NCBI GenBank assembly: GCA_937890825.1
Contig: CALADS010000068.1
Span: 248,001 to 312,000, forward strand
Length of the DNA: 64,000 bases
Direction of reading: 5' to 3'
DNA from: an uncultured Bacteroides sp.
Lineage (GTDB): Bacteria > Bacteroidota > Bacteroidia > Bacteroidales > Bacteroidaceae
The notes under the pieces are model-generated. The model saw only the letters and a program-made list of their open reading frames with translations, was not told the DNA's origin and did no database searches. A program made the translations under genes and the position numbers. Positions 1 through 8,860 of the stretch are shown here, piece by piece. Numbering within the stretch: position 1 is the first letter of the stretch; each line of letters begins with the position of its first letter.

Positions 1-748
1 CGCTACCTTCAGGATCGCCGCTAGGAGTTGTCACCTGTACTCCCGGCATTTTACCCACTAATGCTTGACGGAAATCAGATGCGGGATTGTTGGCCAATGC
101 ATCAGCTTTCACTGATGCTACCGATACAGATACGTCGCTTTTTTTCTGAACACCATATCCCACTACTACAACTTCTTCCAACATTTCACTGTCTTCTTTT
201 AAAGTAATGTGTGCTAATTCCTTGCTGTTTGCAGGTAATTCAATAGTCTTAAAACCTATGTAAGAAATAGCAATGGTGGCATTCTCAGGAACATCATTTA
301 AAGTATAGTTACCGTCAATATCGGTAATCAATCCGATGGTTGTGCCTTTAATTACCACACTGGCACCGATAACAGGTAAACCTGTGTTGTCGATTACAGT
401 ACCCTTTACTGTGACAGTTTTTCCGCTTTGTGCCGGAGAGTCTTTTTTCTTGATGATAATCATCTTATTTTGAAGTGTAACATTTAGATTGGGGTCTAAA
501 ATTTGCTTCAAAACATCCAATACTTGAGTGTCTTTGAAATTGCCACTCACCAATTTGTTTTCATCTATCTCGTTTACGTTGTAGATGATAGAAAGTCCAC
601 TTTGTTTTTCAATCTCTTTCAAAACCGTTTTCAGGGGTTTCCCCTCAAACGTTTTGTTTACGACTTGCGCTTGCAGGAAAGTTAGCGTTCCCCAACAGCA
701 AAGCGCAAAGAAAAGAAACAAACGTTTCATTGAACTTCGGTTGTTCAT
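1..748 (-). CDS. SusC/RagA-type TonB-dependent receptor with STN domain (N-terminal part, cut by window edge)
   Basis: Outer-membrane TonB-dependent transporter; only the first 249 codons are visible. Reading leftward from ATG 748 (a second in-frame ATG lies at 730), there is a signal peptide ending near LQAQ. A Secretin/TonB N-terminal (STN) domain follows (about residues 32-85), then a carboxypeptidase-regulatory-like fold with the usual GxPVIGASVVIKGT strand (about 98-180), then the TonB-box-like EEVVVVGYG and the beginning of the plug. STN domains pass a substrate signal to a FecR anti-sigma factor, and a fecR/ECF-sigma pair lies directly upstream on the same strand, so this receptor is probably their partner. 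A hairpin at 997-1040 separates it from fecR, so it is likely transcribed from its own promoter in 749-996. The substrate cannot be told from this fragment. Confidence 0.93.
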   Translation of the reverse strand, partial: MNNRSSMKRLFLFFALCCWGTLTFLQAQVVNKTFEGKPLKTVLKEIEKQSGLSIIYNVNEIDENKLVSGNFKDTQVLDVLKQILDPNLNVTLQNKMIIIKKKDSPAQSGKTVTVKGTVIDNTGLPVIGASVVIKGTTIGLITDIDGNYTLNDVPENATIAISYIGFKTIELPANSKELAHITLKEDSEMLEEVVVVGYGVQKKSDVSVSVASVKADALANNPASDFRQALVGKMPGVQVTTPSGDPEGS

Positions 749-996
749 AGCTTTTTAGTTATTAAAGTTTATAAAAAAATGTAAGTGTAATTTGCATTAC
801 ATAAGAGATAACAATCTCCGGAGGATTTACCCAACCTACGGAGCAATTGTTTTTTTATCTTTCATCGAAATGTAGCATTCGGGAAAATGAAAGGATGTGA
901 TTTCATATAACTGCCATGTAGCGGGATTACTGGGAAATTGATGGTATGTGGCAGATAGGATGGGGATAAAAAATTGGAGAAAGGCTATAAAGAAAT

Positions 997-1040
997 CGCT
1001 TGGAAAGGAATCTGTTGTGTAAACTGTCCTGTTCCAAGCG
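997..1040 (-). terminator. Candidate terminator after fecR
   Basis: The 9-bp perfect inverted repeat CGCTTGGAA / TTCCAAGCG (997-1005 and 1032-1040) is followed, reading leftward, by a T-rich stretch. It lies just past the fecR stop codon. In the rest of the 305-bp gap (749-1053) I see no gene; it should hold the promoter of the receptor gene. Confidence 0.55.
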
Positions 1041-1053
1041 ATGGGATTGGTTC

Positions 1054-2040
1054 TTATTTGATAAGAATTTGTTGACCGGTTCTTTCCACGGTGATGGGCA
1101 AGATGGCTTTCAGTGCAGAAAGTACATCCTCTATAGTCTCGCCGTTGCGCAGTGAAATGTGGAACGATTTGTCGGACAGCGGTTCGGCAGAGGGAGCTAG
1201 TTGTATGGAGACGTCGTATTGTCTGGACAACTTGACTATCAGTTCCTGCAGCGTGATGTCTGAATATTCTATCCTATTGTCGGCCCAAGCCTTCGACTGC
1301 TCTGCATCTACCTTGCTACGGACGAACTGTTTGCTGTGGCGGATAAAGTTTATCTTCTCGCCGGGAAGCAATTCCAGTACTTCGTGGTCATAGGTTATGT
1401 CTACCGACCCTTCTATGAGGGTAGTGGATACTGTAGGGTCGTCTTCATAGGCCGATACATTGAACTTGGTGCCTTTTACAATGACATCATAGATATCTGT
1501 ATGTACTATAAAATTCTGCTCTTCCTTTTTATTTACCTCAAAATATCCTTCTCCTTTCAGGTATACTTCCCGTTGCCCTTTGCTGAATTGGTCGGAATAC
1601 CTTAGCGAGGAGCCGGCATTCAACCACACGGAAGTTCCGTCTGCTAGAATAACTTTACTCTTTTCGCCATAAGCGGCAGAACATAGGAAGTAAGACGGCG
1701 TATCGGTATGAATTTGAGGGTAAATTATGTTCCATGCGGTTAGTATGGCAACGGTGATTATGGCTGCTATAGACATGGCTTTTAGCCATATCTTTTGGGG
1801 TGCTTGCGGAGGATTTATACTTTGGGAAATCTGCATTCTGCGGTACATCTTTTCCCATTGGGCATCGGACGCTGTGGTGCGGATGTACTGATTAATCCAT
1901 GTTTCTTCCCACTGCCTGAATTGTTGCATGGCCTTCTGGTCATTGTCTAGAAATTCAAACAAGGACTTTTCCTCTTCGGGAAGTATTTCTCCTTCAAAAT
2001 ATTTAATGGCCAGATGGTGTTTAAAATCAATATCCTTCAT
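1054..2040 (-). CDS. FecR family anti-sigma factor
   Basis: Inner-membrane anti-sigma regulator of 328 aa, the normal length for Bacteroidetes FecR proteins. The cytoplasmic N-terminal segment (about 1-80) contains the sigma-binding region. One transmembrane helix follows (about 84-106, MSIAAIITVAILTAW), then the periplasmic FecR domain (about 125-215, with GEKSKVILADGTSVWLNAGS and the GEGYFEV strand). A C-terminal DUF4974-like domain (about 250-328) is expected to contact the STN domain of a TonB receptor. The gene lies 81 bp after the ECF sigma gene and upstream of an STN-type receptor, which is the usual trans-envelope signalling order. It probably holds the sigma factor inactive until the receptor binds its glycan. 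Confidence 0.93.
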   Translation of the reverse strand: MKDIDFKHHLAIKYFEGEILPEEEKSLFEFLDNDQKAMQQFRQWEETWINQYIRTTASDAQWEKMYRRMQISQSINPPQAPQKIWLKAMSIAAIITVAILTAWNIIYPQIHTDTPSYFLCSAAYGEKSKVILADGTSVWLNAGSSLRYSDQFSKGQREVYLKGEGYFEVNKKEEQNFIVHTDIYDVIVKGTKFNVSAYEDDPTVSTTLIEGSVDITYDHEVLELLPGEKINFIRHSKQFVRSKVDAEQSKAWADNRIEYSDITLQELIVKLSRQYDVSIQLAPSAEPLSDKSFHISLRNGETIEDVLSALKAILPITVERTGQQILIK

Positions 2041-2121
2041 TCCTTTTTAACCTTATCTTCATATATTTGAAACATTCTTTGTGGTAAAATCCCAACCTCG
2101 TGACAAGAACATTTGTATCAT

Positions 2122-2730
2122 TTAACTAAGCAACCAAGCCATAACAGCCAAATAAATGTCTGTAGGGTAGTTCTTCTGAAAGTGTTTGGTAAATGCTTTA
2201 ATCGCTTTGGACAGGTGCTTTTCTACGGCGGTGGTAGAAATCTGCAGTTGCTCTGCTATTTCGCGGTTCTTCAAGCCTTGGAAACGGCTCATCAGAAAGA
2301 CTTCTCTGCACCGGTCGGGTAAATGGTCTATCACGTATTTTATCTGAGTCTGCAGCTCTTTGTAGAGCAGCGGATGGTCGGTATAGCTGTTAAAGTCTAC
2401 TTGGTAGAGCCGTTCTTCACCGTCGATGCTGGCCAGGTAGTCCAGCCGGTAGTTGTCTTCTATATAGAGGTGTTTTAAGTAGTTGAGACATGCATTGCGT
2501 ATCATGGAAAACAGCAGCGAGGTGAGGGCCGTGGAGGTGAACGAGCTGCGTTTTTCCCAGAATTTCAGAAAACATTCCTGTACGATGTCGTCGGCTATCT
2601 CTTCGTTTTTCACGAAACGAAGGGTGTAACCGCGCAGGCGGGGGTAATAGCTGCGGTAGAGATACTCGAAAGCAGTGTTGTCTCCCGAACTGATTAATGA
2701 AAGAAGTTCTCTGTTATCCAAATAATTCAT
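2122..2730 (-). CDS. ECF RNA polymerase sigma factor (FecI-like)
   Basis: Extracytoplasmic-function sigma factor of 202 aa from ATG 2730; an in-frame ATG at 2745 would add five residues. The sigma-2 region contains AFEYLYRSYYPRLRGYTLRFV and ADDIVQECFLKFWEKR. The sigma-4 helix-turn-helix contains LPDRCREVFLMSRFQGLKNREIA and STTAVEKHLSKA. It is followed by fecR and then an STN receptor, so it probably drives expression of that receptor and linked glycan genes. A -7-like box TATTTTTG on the minus strand (2776-2769) lies upstream. Confidence 0.93.
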   Translation of the reverse strand: MNYLDNRELLSLISSGDNTAFEYLYRSYYPRLRGYTLRFVKNEEIADDIVQECFLKFWEKRSSFTSTALTSLLFSMIRNACLNYLKHLYIEDNYRLDYLASIDGEERLYQVDFNSYTDHPLLYKELQTQIKYVIDHLPDRCREVFLMSRFQGLKNREIAEQLQISTTAVEKHLSKAIKAFTKHFQKNYPTDIYLAVMAWLLS

Positions 2731-2768
2731 GGCTGATAAATGCAAGATTATACCACGTGATACAGCGG

Positions 2769-2776
2769 CAAAAATA
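2769..2776 (-). promoter_or_regulatory. Bacteroidetes -7 box for the sigma/fecR pair
   Basis: Minus-strand TATTTTTG matches the TAnnTTTG -7 element of the Bacteroidetes primary sigma factor, about 40 bp before the sigma gene start. No clear -33 TTG is seen at the expected 19-21 bp spacing. Confidence 0.4.
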
Positions 2777-2905
2777 GTAAAAAAGTTATGGATTTACGAA
2801 AGATGCGGATTACTTTATCCGAAAAAGCAAAGAGGATGTGTAGTTTATGAACTGCACATCCTCTGTATGTTTAACTATCTATGTCTGCCCTTTAGGGGGC
2901 ATGTT

Positions 2906-3673
2906 CTATTTTACGATGCCTTTGGAATCTCTTACAAAGTTGATGATGTGATGGATTTCTTCACTCATCGGCACCTGGTCTTCTATCTTTTGCAGGGCAT
3001 CTTGTATGCTGAAATTGCCTTGATAGATGAGGCGGTAGGCATTGACGATGTGGCGGAGAATGCGGTCGGTTACTTGACTCTTACTTTTCAGTACTACAGC
3101 ATTTATACCGTGGTATTCAGCCGGATTACCCGACATGATAACATAGGGAGGAACGTCTTTGGATAGACGGCATCCCGACTGGACGAGTGTCCAGTGTCCG
3201 ATGTGGCAGTTCTGGTGTAAGATGACATTACTGCTTAGGATGCTACAGTCATCTATGATACATTCACCGGCTACGGTGGTTTTGATACCTAATACGCAGT
3301 GGTTCCCTATTCGCACGTCGTGGCAGAGGTGAACTCCATCCATCAAGAAGTTGTCATTTCCTATGCGTGAGGCTTGACCGCCGTGGGTGGCCCGGCTGAT
3401 AACTACATTTTCGCGGATATCATTGCAGTCACCGATAATCAGGAGACTTTTTTCTCCGGTATAATGAAAATCTTGTGGTTCAGACCCCAAAACGGCACCT
3501 TGGTGTACTTTGTTACCTTTTCCCATGCGTGTGCCGTTCAGAACACTGGCATGCGCCATGATGATACAGTCATCTCCAATTTCCACATCTCCTTCGATGT
3601 AGGCGAAAGGTTGGATGGTTACATTCTTACCGATCTTGGCGGCAGAATCTACGTAAGCTAAGGGACTAATCAT
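2906..3673 (-). CDS. LpxA-like acyl-ACP:UDP-GlcNAc O-acyltransferase paralogue
   Basis: Left-handed beta-helix acyltransferase of 255 aa, close to E. coli LpxA (262 aa). It aligns along its whole length with LpxA, including the hexapeptide repeats from residue 1 to about 185 and the helical tail. The catalytic base and a neighbouring His are kept in GVHLCHD (E. coli H122/H125), as is the H160 equivalent in ILHQN. The H144 equivalent is Glu (VAGE) and the K76 equivalent is His (DFHYTG). In Bacteroides the main lpxA normally follows the fused lpxC-fabZ gene; this copy stands alone beside an efflux operon, so it is probably a paralogue. It may acylate a different sugar nucleotide or use a different chain length. 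Family is certain; substrate is not. Confidence 0.85.
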   Translation of the reverse strand: MISPLAYVDSAAKIGKNVTIQPFAYIEGDVEIGDDCIIMAHASVLNGTRMGKGNKVHQGAVLGSEPQDFHYTGEKSLLIIGDCNDIRENVVISRATHGGQASRIGNDNFLMDGVHLCHDVRIGNHCVLGIKTTVAGECIIDDCSILSSNVILHQNCHIGHWTLVQSGCRLSKDVPPYVIMSGNPAEYHGINAVVLKSKSQVTDRILRHIVNAYRLIYQGNFSIQDALQKIEDQVPMSEEIHHIINFVRDSKGIVK

Positions 3674-3731
3674 AATGATATTATTTTAGTTTAAATCTTC
3701 TTTTTGTGTGGCTTTCTGTATCAGCCATAGG

Positions 3732-3739
3732 CAAATTTA
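3732..3739 (-). promoter_or_regulatory. -7 box for the LpxA-like gene
   Basis: Minus-strand TAAATTTG matches TAnnTTTG, 59 bp before the ATG at 3673. No convincing -33 element. Confidence 0.4.
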
Positions 3740-3867
3740 AGCAATCTTGCGGAAAATAACTCATGATTCTGCATTTAATTTTTTTGAGTAGGTGAAATCT
3801 GTGCGTCCGGGGGGTGGGGCAGGATGCTTGGCAAAACATCGTCGGCGGGCTTTGGCTTGTATCTAAA

Positions 3868-3905
3868 ACAAGAAGAGAGTGTATTGTGGTACACTCTCTT
3901 CTTGT
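3868..3905 (-). terminator. Rho-independent terminator of the RND efflux operon
   Basis: Perfect 16-bp stem (3868-3883 with 3890-3905) around a 6-nt loop, followed on the minus strand by TTTAGAT. It lies 25 bp past the stop codon of the outer-membrane channel gene, at the end of the three-gene efflux operon. Confidence 0.85.
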
Positions 3906-3929
3906 TGGTATAGGGCACTGGTTTAAAAG

Positions 3930-5336
3930 TTATTCTTGTTGTCCGCCTCCTAAGGCCTGGTACAGACTGATAACGGCCTGCATTTGGCTGAAGATATCGG
4001 TTATTTCTGAAAGTTGGGCACTGAGATAAGCCTGCTGGGCAGAGAGTACTTCCAAGTAGGTAGAATTGCCTAAATTAAATAACTCTTTGGAGTATTCGGC
4101 TGCATTTTGAGCAGAAGTCACTTGAGTGGCTCTAGCTTCTGCTTTCTCCTTGCAGGCTTGGTAACTGTAAAGTGCATTGCTCACTTCATTGCCGGCATTC
4201 AGCAGTGCTTGCTCAAACTGTATTTTGGCTTCTTCCTGCTGTGCCTTGGCTATCTTCAGACGGGCAATGTTGGCTCCGTTTTGGAAGAGAGGCTGTGTGA
4301 GCGAGGCTACGGCACTGGCCAGCAACTTGCCCGGATTCACGATGGCTGCTCCGGCACTATTCGTCCATCCGGCCGATCCTGAGAGCATGATGCGCGGATA
4401 GAAGTTGGCACGGGCAGTATTGGTGTTATAGTATGCCGATGCCAATGCTTGTTCGGCAGCCCGTACATCCGGACGGTTGGAAAGCAACTGCAACGGCAGG
4501 CCTACAGAAAATTCAGTGGGTAGCTGTTGCTCTTCCAGTCGTCCGCGTTCGATGCGGTGAGCCGTTTCGCCTAAAAGCAGACAGAGAGTATTCTCTACTT
4601 CCCGGATATTGGCGCGGAGGTCGGGCAGGGAAGCCTGTACTTGTGCATAGGCCGCTTTGCTTTGCTCTACGGCCGCTTGGGTAGTGCCATAGAAGCCTGC
4701 TTCTTTCATGGCTTCTACTGTTTCGGCATTCTTTTTCAGAATCTCAGCGGTTTCTTCCGAAATCTGAAGTTGGCGGTCTAGCATCAGCAGGGTGTAATAC
4801 AAGTTGGCCGTATTGGCTATCAACTGTACGCGGGCATTTTGTTCATAGGCTTTTACTTGTTCCAAGGCAGCTTTGGCCTGACGTTTGGGATTCAGAATCT
4901 GTCCGAACAAATCAATTTGCCAACTAGCATTCACCGGCAGTGAATAGGTTTGTGTGGCTTTTCCTTTATCCCAACTGCTTACCACGCCTTGCGGTGAAAG
5001 GGTCAGCGAAGGCAGATAAGCCAGTTTAGCACTGGTCAGTGCCGCCTTGGCTTCCTTAATTTTAAGAGCAGCCGTACGCATATCCGGACTCTGAGTCAAG
5101 GCTTTCTCTATCAGTGTCTGCAGATGGGCGTCGGTGAAGACTTCCTGCCATGCCAGGTTGCCAAAATTGGCGGTATCGGCGGGCAATGTATGGCCGTGAG
5201 ATACGGTATCGCGATACAGACTGTCAGTGGTAATGTCTGCCGGTCTGTCGTATGCCTTGTAGATGTGGCAGCTGCTCAGCAGAGCGGCTGCACACATCAG
5301 TGTTATCAGTTGTTTTTTCATGCTTTCTTCTTTCAT
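3930..5336 (-). CDS. TolC/OprM-family efflux outer-membrane lipoprotein
   Basis: Outer-membrane channel of a tripartite RND pump (468 aa). The signal peptide ends at a lipobox (ALLSSC), so it is a lipoprotein like OprM. Two OEP repeats follow: the first covers about residues 60-260 (NLAWQEVFTDAHLQTLIEKAL, then an Ala/Gln-rich coiled coil), and the second about 270-460 (LSNRPDVRAAEQALASAYYN). The gene starts directly after the pump's stop codon. ATG 5336 is immediately adjacent, but the second ATG (5321) gives a cleaner signal peptide without acidic residues and may be the true start. It ends at the terminator hairpin at 3868-3905. Confidence 0.93.
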   Translation of the reverse strand: MKEESMKKQLITLMCAAALLSSCHIYKAYDRPADITTDSLYRDTVSHGHTLPADTANFGNLAWQEVFTDAHLQTLIEKALTQSPDMRTAALKIKEAKAALTSAKLAYLPSLTLSPQGVVSSWDKGKATQTYSLPVNASWQIDLFGQILNPKRQAKAALEQVKAYEQNARVQLIANTANLYYTLLMLDRQLQISEETAEILKKNAETVEAMKEAGFYGTTQAAVEQSKAAYAQVQASLPDLRANIREVENTLCLLLGETAHRIERGRLEEQQLPTEFSVGLPLQLLSNRPDVRAAEQALASAYYNTNTARANFYPRIMLSGSAGWTNSAGAAIVNPGKLLASAVASLTQPLFQNGANIARLKIAKAQQEEAKIQFEQALLNAGNEVSNALYSYQACKEKAEARATQVTSAQNAAEYSKELFNLGNSTYLEVLSAQQAYLSAQLSEITDIFSQMQAVISLYQALGGGQQE

Positions 5337-8300
5337 TTATTTGGTGTACTGTTCTATTTCCGGTTCGGCATCTGAGTTGTCTACATCTTCCCATTCCATC
5401 GGTTTAACCTTCTCTTGCAAGTATTGGAAGGCTACGAACAGGGCAGGTACGATGAAGATTTGCAGGATCATGCCGACCAACATACCGCCGATGGCCGAAG
5501 TACCCAGCGTACGGTTACCGTTGGCACCGGCACCGGATGCCATCATCAACGGAAGCAAACCTACTACCATGGCCAGAGAGGTCATCAGAATAGGGCGGAG
5601 ACGGGCTCCGGCACCCAATACGGCTGCCCAAGTGATGCTCATACCCATCTTGCGGCGGTCTAGGGCAAACTCTACAATCAAGATGGCATTCTTGGCCAAC
5701 AGACCCATCAACATGATGAGGGCAATCTGCATATAGATGTCGTTCGACATGGAACCGAGAATCATCTTCAGGGCCGGTATGCTGCCCAAAGCACTCATAC
5801 CGTTGACGAAGAGGAAGCTACCCAGCAAACCGAAGGGGATGGACAGCAATACGGAAAGCGGCAGAATGTAGCTTTCGTATTGGGCACTCAGCAGCAGGTA
5901 TACGAATACGAAGCAGAGTACGAAAATCAAGCCGGTGGTGCTGCCGCTGGTTTCTGCTTCTTCACGTGCCATACCTCCTAATTCATAGCCATAGCCGGCA
6001 GGAAGGTTTTCTTTGGCCACTTCTGCGATGGCGGCCAGGGCTTGTCCAGAGGTATATCCGCTGGCAGGAGCTACCATCACTTTCATGGAGGTGTAGAGGT
6101 TGAAACGGCTGATGATGTCGGGACCGTAAATCTTCTTGATAGATACGAACTGGGTAATCGGAGCCATTTCACTGCCGTTGCGCACCTTGATGCGGGCCAG
6201 CGATTCCAGGTTCTTGGTGGCACTGGGGTCAGCTTGTATCATGACACGGTACATCTTACCGAAACTGTTGAAGTTGGAGGCATACAGACCGCCGAAATAT
6301 CCCTGCATGGTGCTGAGAATATCGCTGGGGCTAAGACCGGCTTTCTTGCAGGCTGCCGCATCAATATCGAGCATGTATTGCGGGAAGTTCGGATTGAAAC
6401 TGGTTTGTGCGGAGTTGATTTCCGGACGTTGCTGCAGGGCGGCCATATAGTTGTTCACCACATCGAAGAAGTGGTTGAGGTCGCCACCGGTTTTATCCTG
6501 CATATTAAGCTCGATGTCGCTGGAAGCTGAATAACCCGGAATCATCGGTGGAGCAAAGAATAGTACCTGGGCTTCTTTGATGACTTTCTTTGCACGCATA
6601 TAGAGGGTGGCTACCACCATGTTGGAGTTCTGCAGGGTGCTGCGTTCTTCCCAGTTTTTCAGTTTGATGATGAGTGAACCGTAGGAAGGTCCTTGTCCGC
6701 CGATGAATGAGAAACCTGAAATTACGGTGCGTGATTCTACTGCAGGGTCGGCAGCCACTAGGCTGTCTACACGGTTCAAAATCTCCATAGAACGTTCTTG
6801 AGAAGTGCCAGGAGGCAGGGTTACCACACCCATGATGGTACCGGTGTCTTCGTTGGGCACCATACCGGTGGGGGTGGTATTCATGAAGAATACCAGCAGG
6901 GCGATAGAGCCGGCCACGATGCCTCCGGTCACCCACTTGCGCTGGATGAACCTCAGTACATGTTTCTTATATTTGACTAGGATGCGGTCATATGTATCAT
7001 TGAATGTATTCTTGAAGCGATCGGTAGTCATACCGGCCACGGCCAAGATACTGATTACACTGAATACGATAGTCAGTATCGGGTGCTTTTCGAAACTGAA
7101 CATACCCAGCACCATGCCGATGATGGCAATCGTAGTGAAAATCAGGGTGATGTTAGGACGCATGATTTTGCCTACGGATTGGATGTAGCGCTGCAGCATG
7201 ATGCCGCGGGCTGCTTTACCGGCTTCTTTCATGCGTTCCTTCAGCGGAGCATGGCTGCCGTGGGGCTTCAGGAAGATGGCACACAGGGCAGGGCTCAGTG
7301 TCAAGGCGTTCAAAGCAGAGAAACCGATGGCGATGGCCATGGTCAGACCGAATTGGCGATAGAAAGTACCGGCTGTTCCGCCCATGAAGCTCACGGGCAC
7401 GAATACAGACATCATTACCAAGGTGATGGATACGATGGCACCTCCCAGTTCGTGCATGGCATCAATGGAAGCCAGCTTAGGCGATTTGTATCCTTGATCG
7501 AGCTTGGCATGTACACCTTCCACCACCACAATGGCATCGTCCACTACGATGGCAATGGCTAGCACCATGGCCGACAGGGTGAGCAGGTTGATACTGAATC
7601 CGATGAGCTGTAGGGCAAAGAAAGTAGCAATCAAAGCCACCGGAATGGCAATGGAAGGAATTAAAGTGGAACGCATATCCTGCAGGAAGATATACACCAC
7701 GATGAACACCAGGATGAAGGCTTCAATCAGTGTCTTTATTACCTCGTGGATAGAGGCGAAAAGGAAGTCGTTGGCACTTTGTGCAATATCTATTTTCATG
7801 CCGGCGGGCAGGGTCTCTGATGCTTTGGCCAATACTTTTTCCAAGTCCATGATGGTCTGGGTAGCGTTGGTTCCTGCCATCTGATATACAATACAGGTTA
7901 CGGATTTATGACCGTTTACCGTATTGTTGAAGCTGTAGGACAGACGTCCTAATTCCATGGTTGCTACGTCTTTCAGGCGCAACAGTTGGCCATCGGGCAG
8001 GGCTTTTACCACGATGTTTTCAAATTCTTCTACCGTCTGCAAGCGTCCTTTGTAGCGGATGGTATACTGAAAATTCTGATTGCCTCGTTCACCAAACTGT
8101 CCCGGAGCAGCTTCGATGTTTTGCTCGGCCAATACGCCGGCTATGTCGCTGGGCACCAGTTTGTACTGAGCCATTACGTCGGGTTTCAGCCATATACGCA
8201 TGGAGTAGTCCTGTCCCAGCACCATGGCATCGCCCACTCCGTTTACACGTTTCACTTCGGGCACCAGGTTGATGTTGGCATAGTTCTCCAGAAACTCAAT

Positions 8301-8753
8301 GTTGTACTGGTCTTTTTCATCATAGATAGAGAAGATCATCAACATAGAAGTCTGGCGTTTCTGTGTGGTCACACCTACGCGGGTTACTTCGGCAGGCAGC
8401 AGACCTTGCGCCATGGAGACACGGTTCTGCACGTTTACGGCAGCCATGTCGGGGTCGGTTCCCTGCTTAAAGTAAATATCAATAGAAGCCGAACCGTTAT
8501 TGGCGGCTGTAGAACTCATGTACATCATGTTTTCCACACCGTTGATCTGGTCTTCGAGCGGTGCGATGACCGAGTTCAGTACCGTTTGGGCGTTGGCACC
8601 CTGGTAAGTGGCGCGTACCGATACGGTAGGAGGTGCAATGTCCGGATATTGAGTCACCGGCAAGGTGGCCAAACCAATACATCCCAGAATGACCATCAAG
8701 ATAGAGATCACCGTGGAGAGTACCGGACGGGTAATGAAAGTATCTAATTTCAT
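5337..8753 (-). CDS. RND efflux pump, HAE1/AcrB family, with two extra hydrophobic segments
   Basis: Inner-membrane proton-driven drug efflux transporter. At 1138 aa it is about 90 residues longer than AcrB. The start MKLDTFITRPVLSTVIS is typical. The proton-relay acidic pair is in VVDDAIVVVEG and the relay lysine in GLLAKNAILIVEF. The extra length is in the cytoplasmic loop between TM6 and TM7 (about residues 515-600, DNA about 6960-7210). It contains two long hydrophobic stretches, NITLIFTTIAIIGMVLGMF and PILTIVFSVISILAVAGM, which look like an additional helical hairpin. The gene lies between its fusion protein and its channel. No TetR-type repressor is adjacent. Substrates are unknown. Confidence 0.95.
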   Translation of the reverse strand: MKLDTFITRPVLSTVISILMVILGCIGLATLPVTQYPDIAPPTVSVRATYQGANAQTVLNSVIAPLEDQINGVENMMYMSSTAANNGSASIDIYFKQGTDPDMAAVNVQNRVSMAQGLLPAEVTRVGVTTQKRQTSMLMIFSIYDEKDQYNIEFLENYANINLVPEVKRVNGVGDAMVLGQDYSMRIWLKPDVMAQYKLVPSDIAGVLAEQNIEAAPGQFGERGNQNFQYTIRYKGRLQTVEEFENIVVKALPDGQLLRLKDVATMELGRLSYSFNNTVNGHKSVTCIVYQMAGTNATQTIMDLEKVLAKASETLPAGMKIDIAQSANDFLFASIHEVIKTLIEAFILVFIVVYIFLQDMRSTLIPSIAIPVALIATFFALQLIGFSINLLTLSAMVLAIAIVVDDAIVVVEGVHAKLDQGYKSPKLASIDAMHELGGAIVSITLVMMSVFVPVSFMGGTAGTFYRQFGLTMAIAIGFSALNALTLSPALCAIFLKPHGSHAPLKERMKEAGKAARGIMLQRYIQSVGKIMRPNITLIFTTIAIIGMVLGMFSFEKHPILTIVFSVISILAVAGMTTDRFKNTFNDTYDRILVKYKKHVLRFIQRKWVTGGIVAGSIALLVFFMNTTPTGMVPNEDTGTIMGVVTLPPGTSQERSMEILNRVDSLVAADPAVESRTVISGFSFIGGQGPSYGSLIIKLKNWEERSTLQNSNMVVATLYMRAKKVIKEAQVLFFAPPMIPGYSASSDIELNMQDKTGGDLNHFFDVVNNYMAALQQRPEINSAQTSFNPNFPQYMLDIDAAACKKAGLSPSDILSTMQGYFGGLYASNFNSFGKMYRVMIQADPSATKNLESLARIKVRNGSEMAPITQFVSIKKIYGPDIISRFNLYTSMKVMVAPASGYTSGQALAAIAEVAKENLPAGYGYELGGMAREEAETSGSTTGLIFVLCFVFVYLLLSAQYESYILPLSVLLSIPFGLLGSFLFVNGMSALGSIPALKMILGSMSNDIYMQIALIMLMGLLAKNAILIVEFALDRRKMGMSITWAAVLGAGARLRPILMTSLAMVVGLLPLMMASGAGANGNRTLGTSAIGGMLVGMILQIFIVPALFVAFQYLQEKVKPMEWEDVDNSDAEPEIEQYTK

Positions 8754-8798
8754 GTTATTATAAAGATTAATGATGAATGTTTAGCTTTGCATGCAGAG

Positions 8799-8830
8799 AA
8801 GCATAGCTTTTATTTAAGTAAAGCATAGCT
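8799..8830. repeat. Short direct repeat in the efflux operon spacer
   Basis: AAGCATAGCT occurs at 8799-8808 and again at 8821-8830 in the 107-bp gap between the fusion-protein gene and the pump gene. The gap is long for genes in one operon. No gene or clear terminator is visible in it. Confidence 0.4.
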
Positions 8831-8860
8831 CAGCTCATAGCAAGGCTAAGGGGTGAAACG

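Noticed and set aside
7986..8747. 253-codon plus-strand open frame opposite the RND pump
   Set aside because: Shadow of the pump gene; His/Gly-rich composition with no domain.
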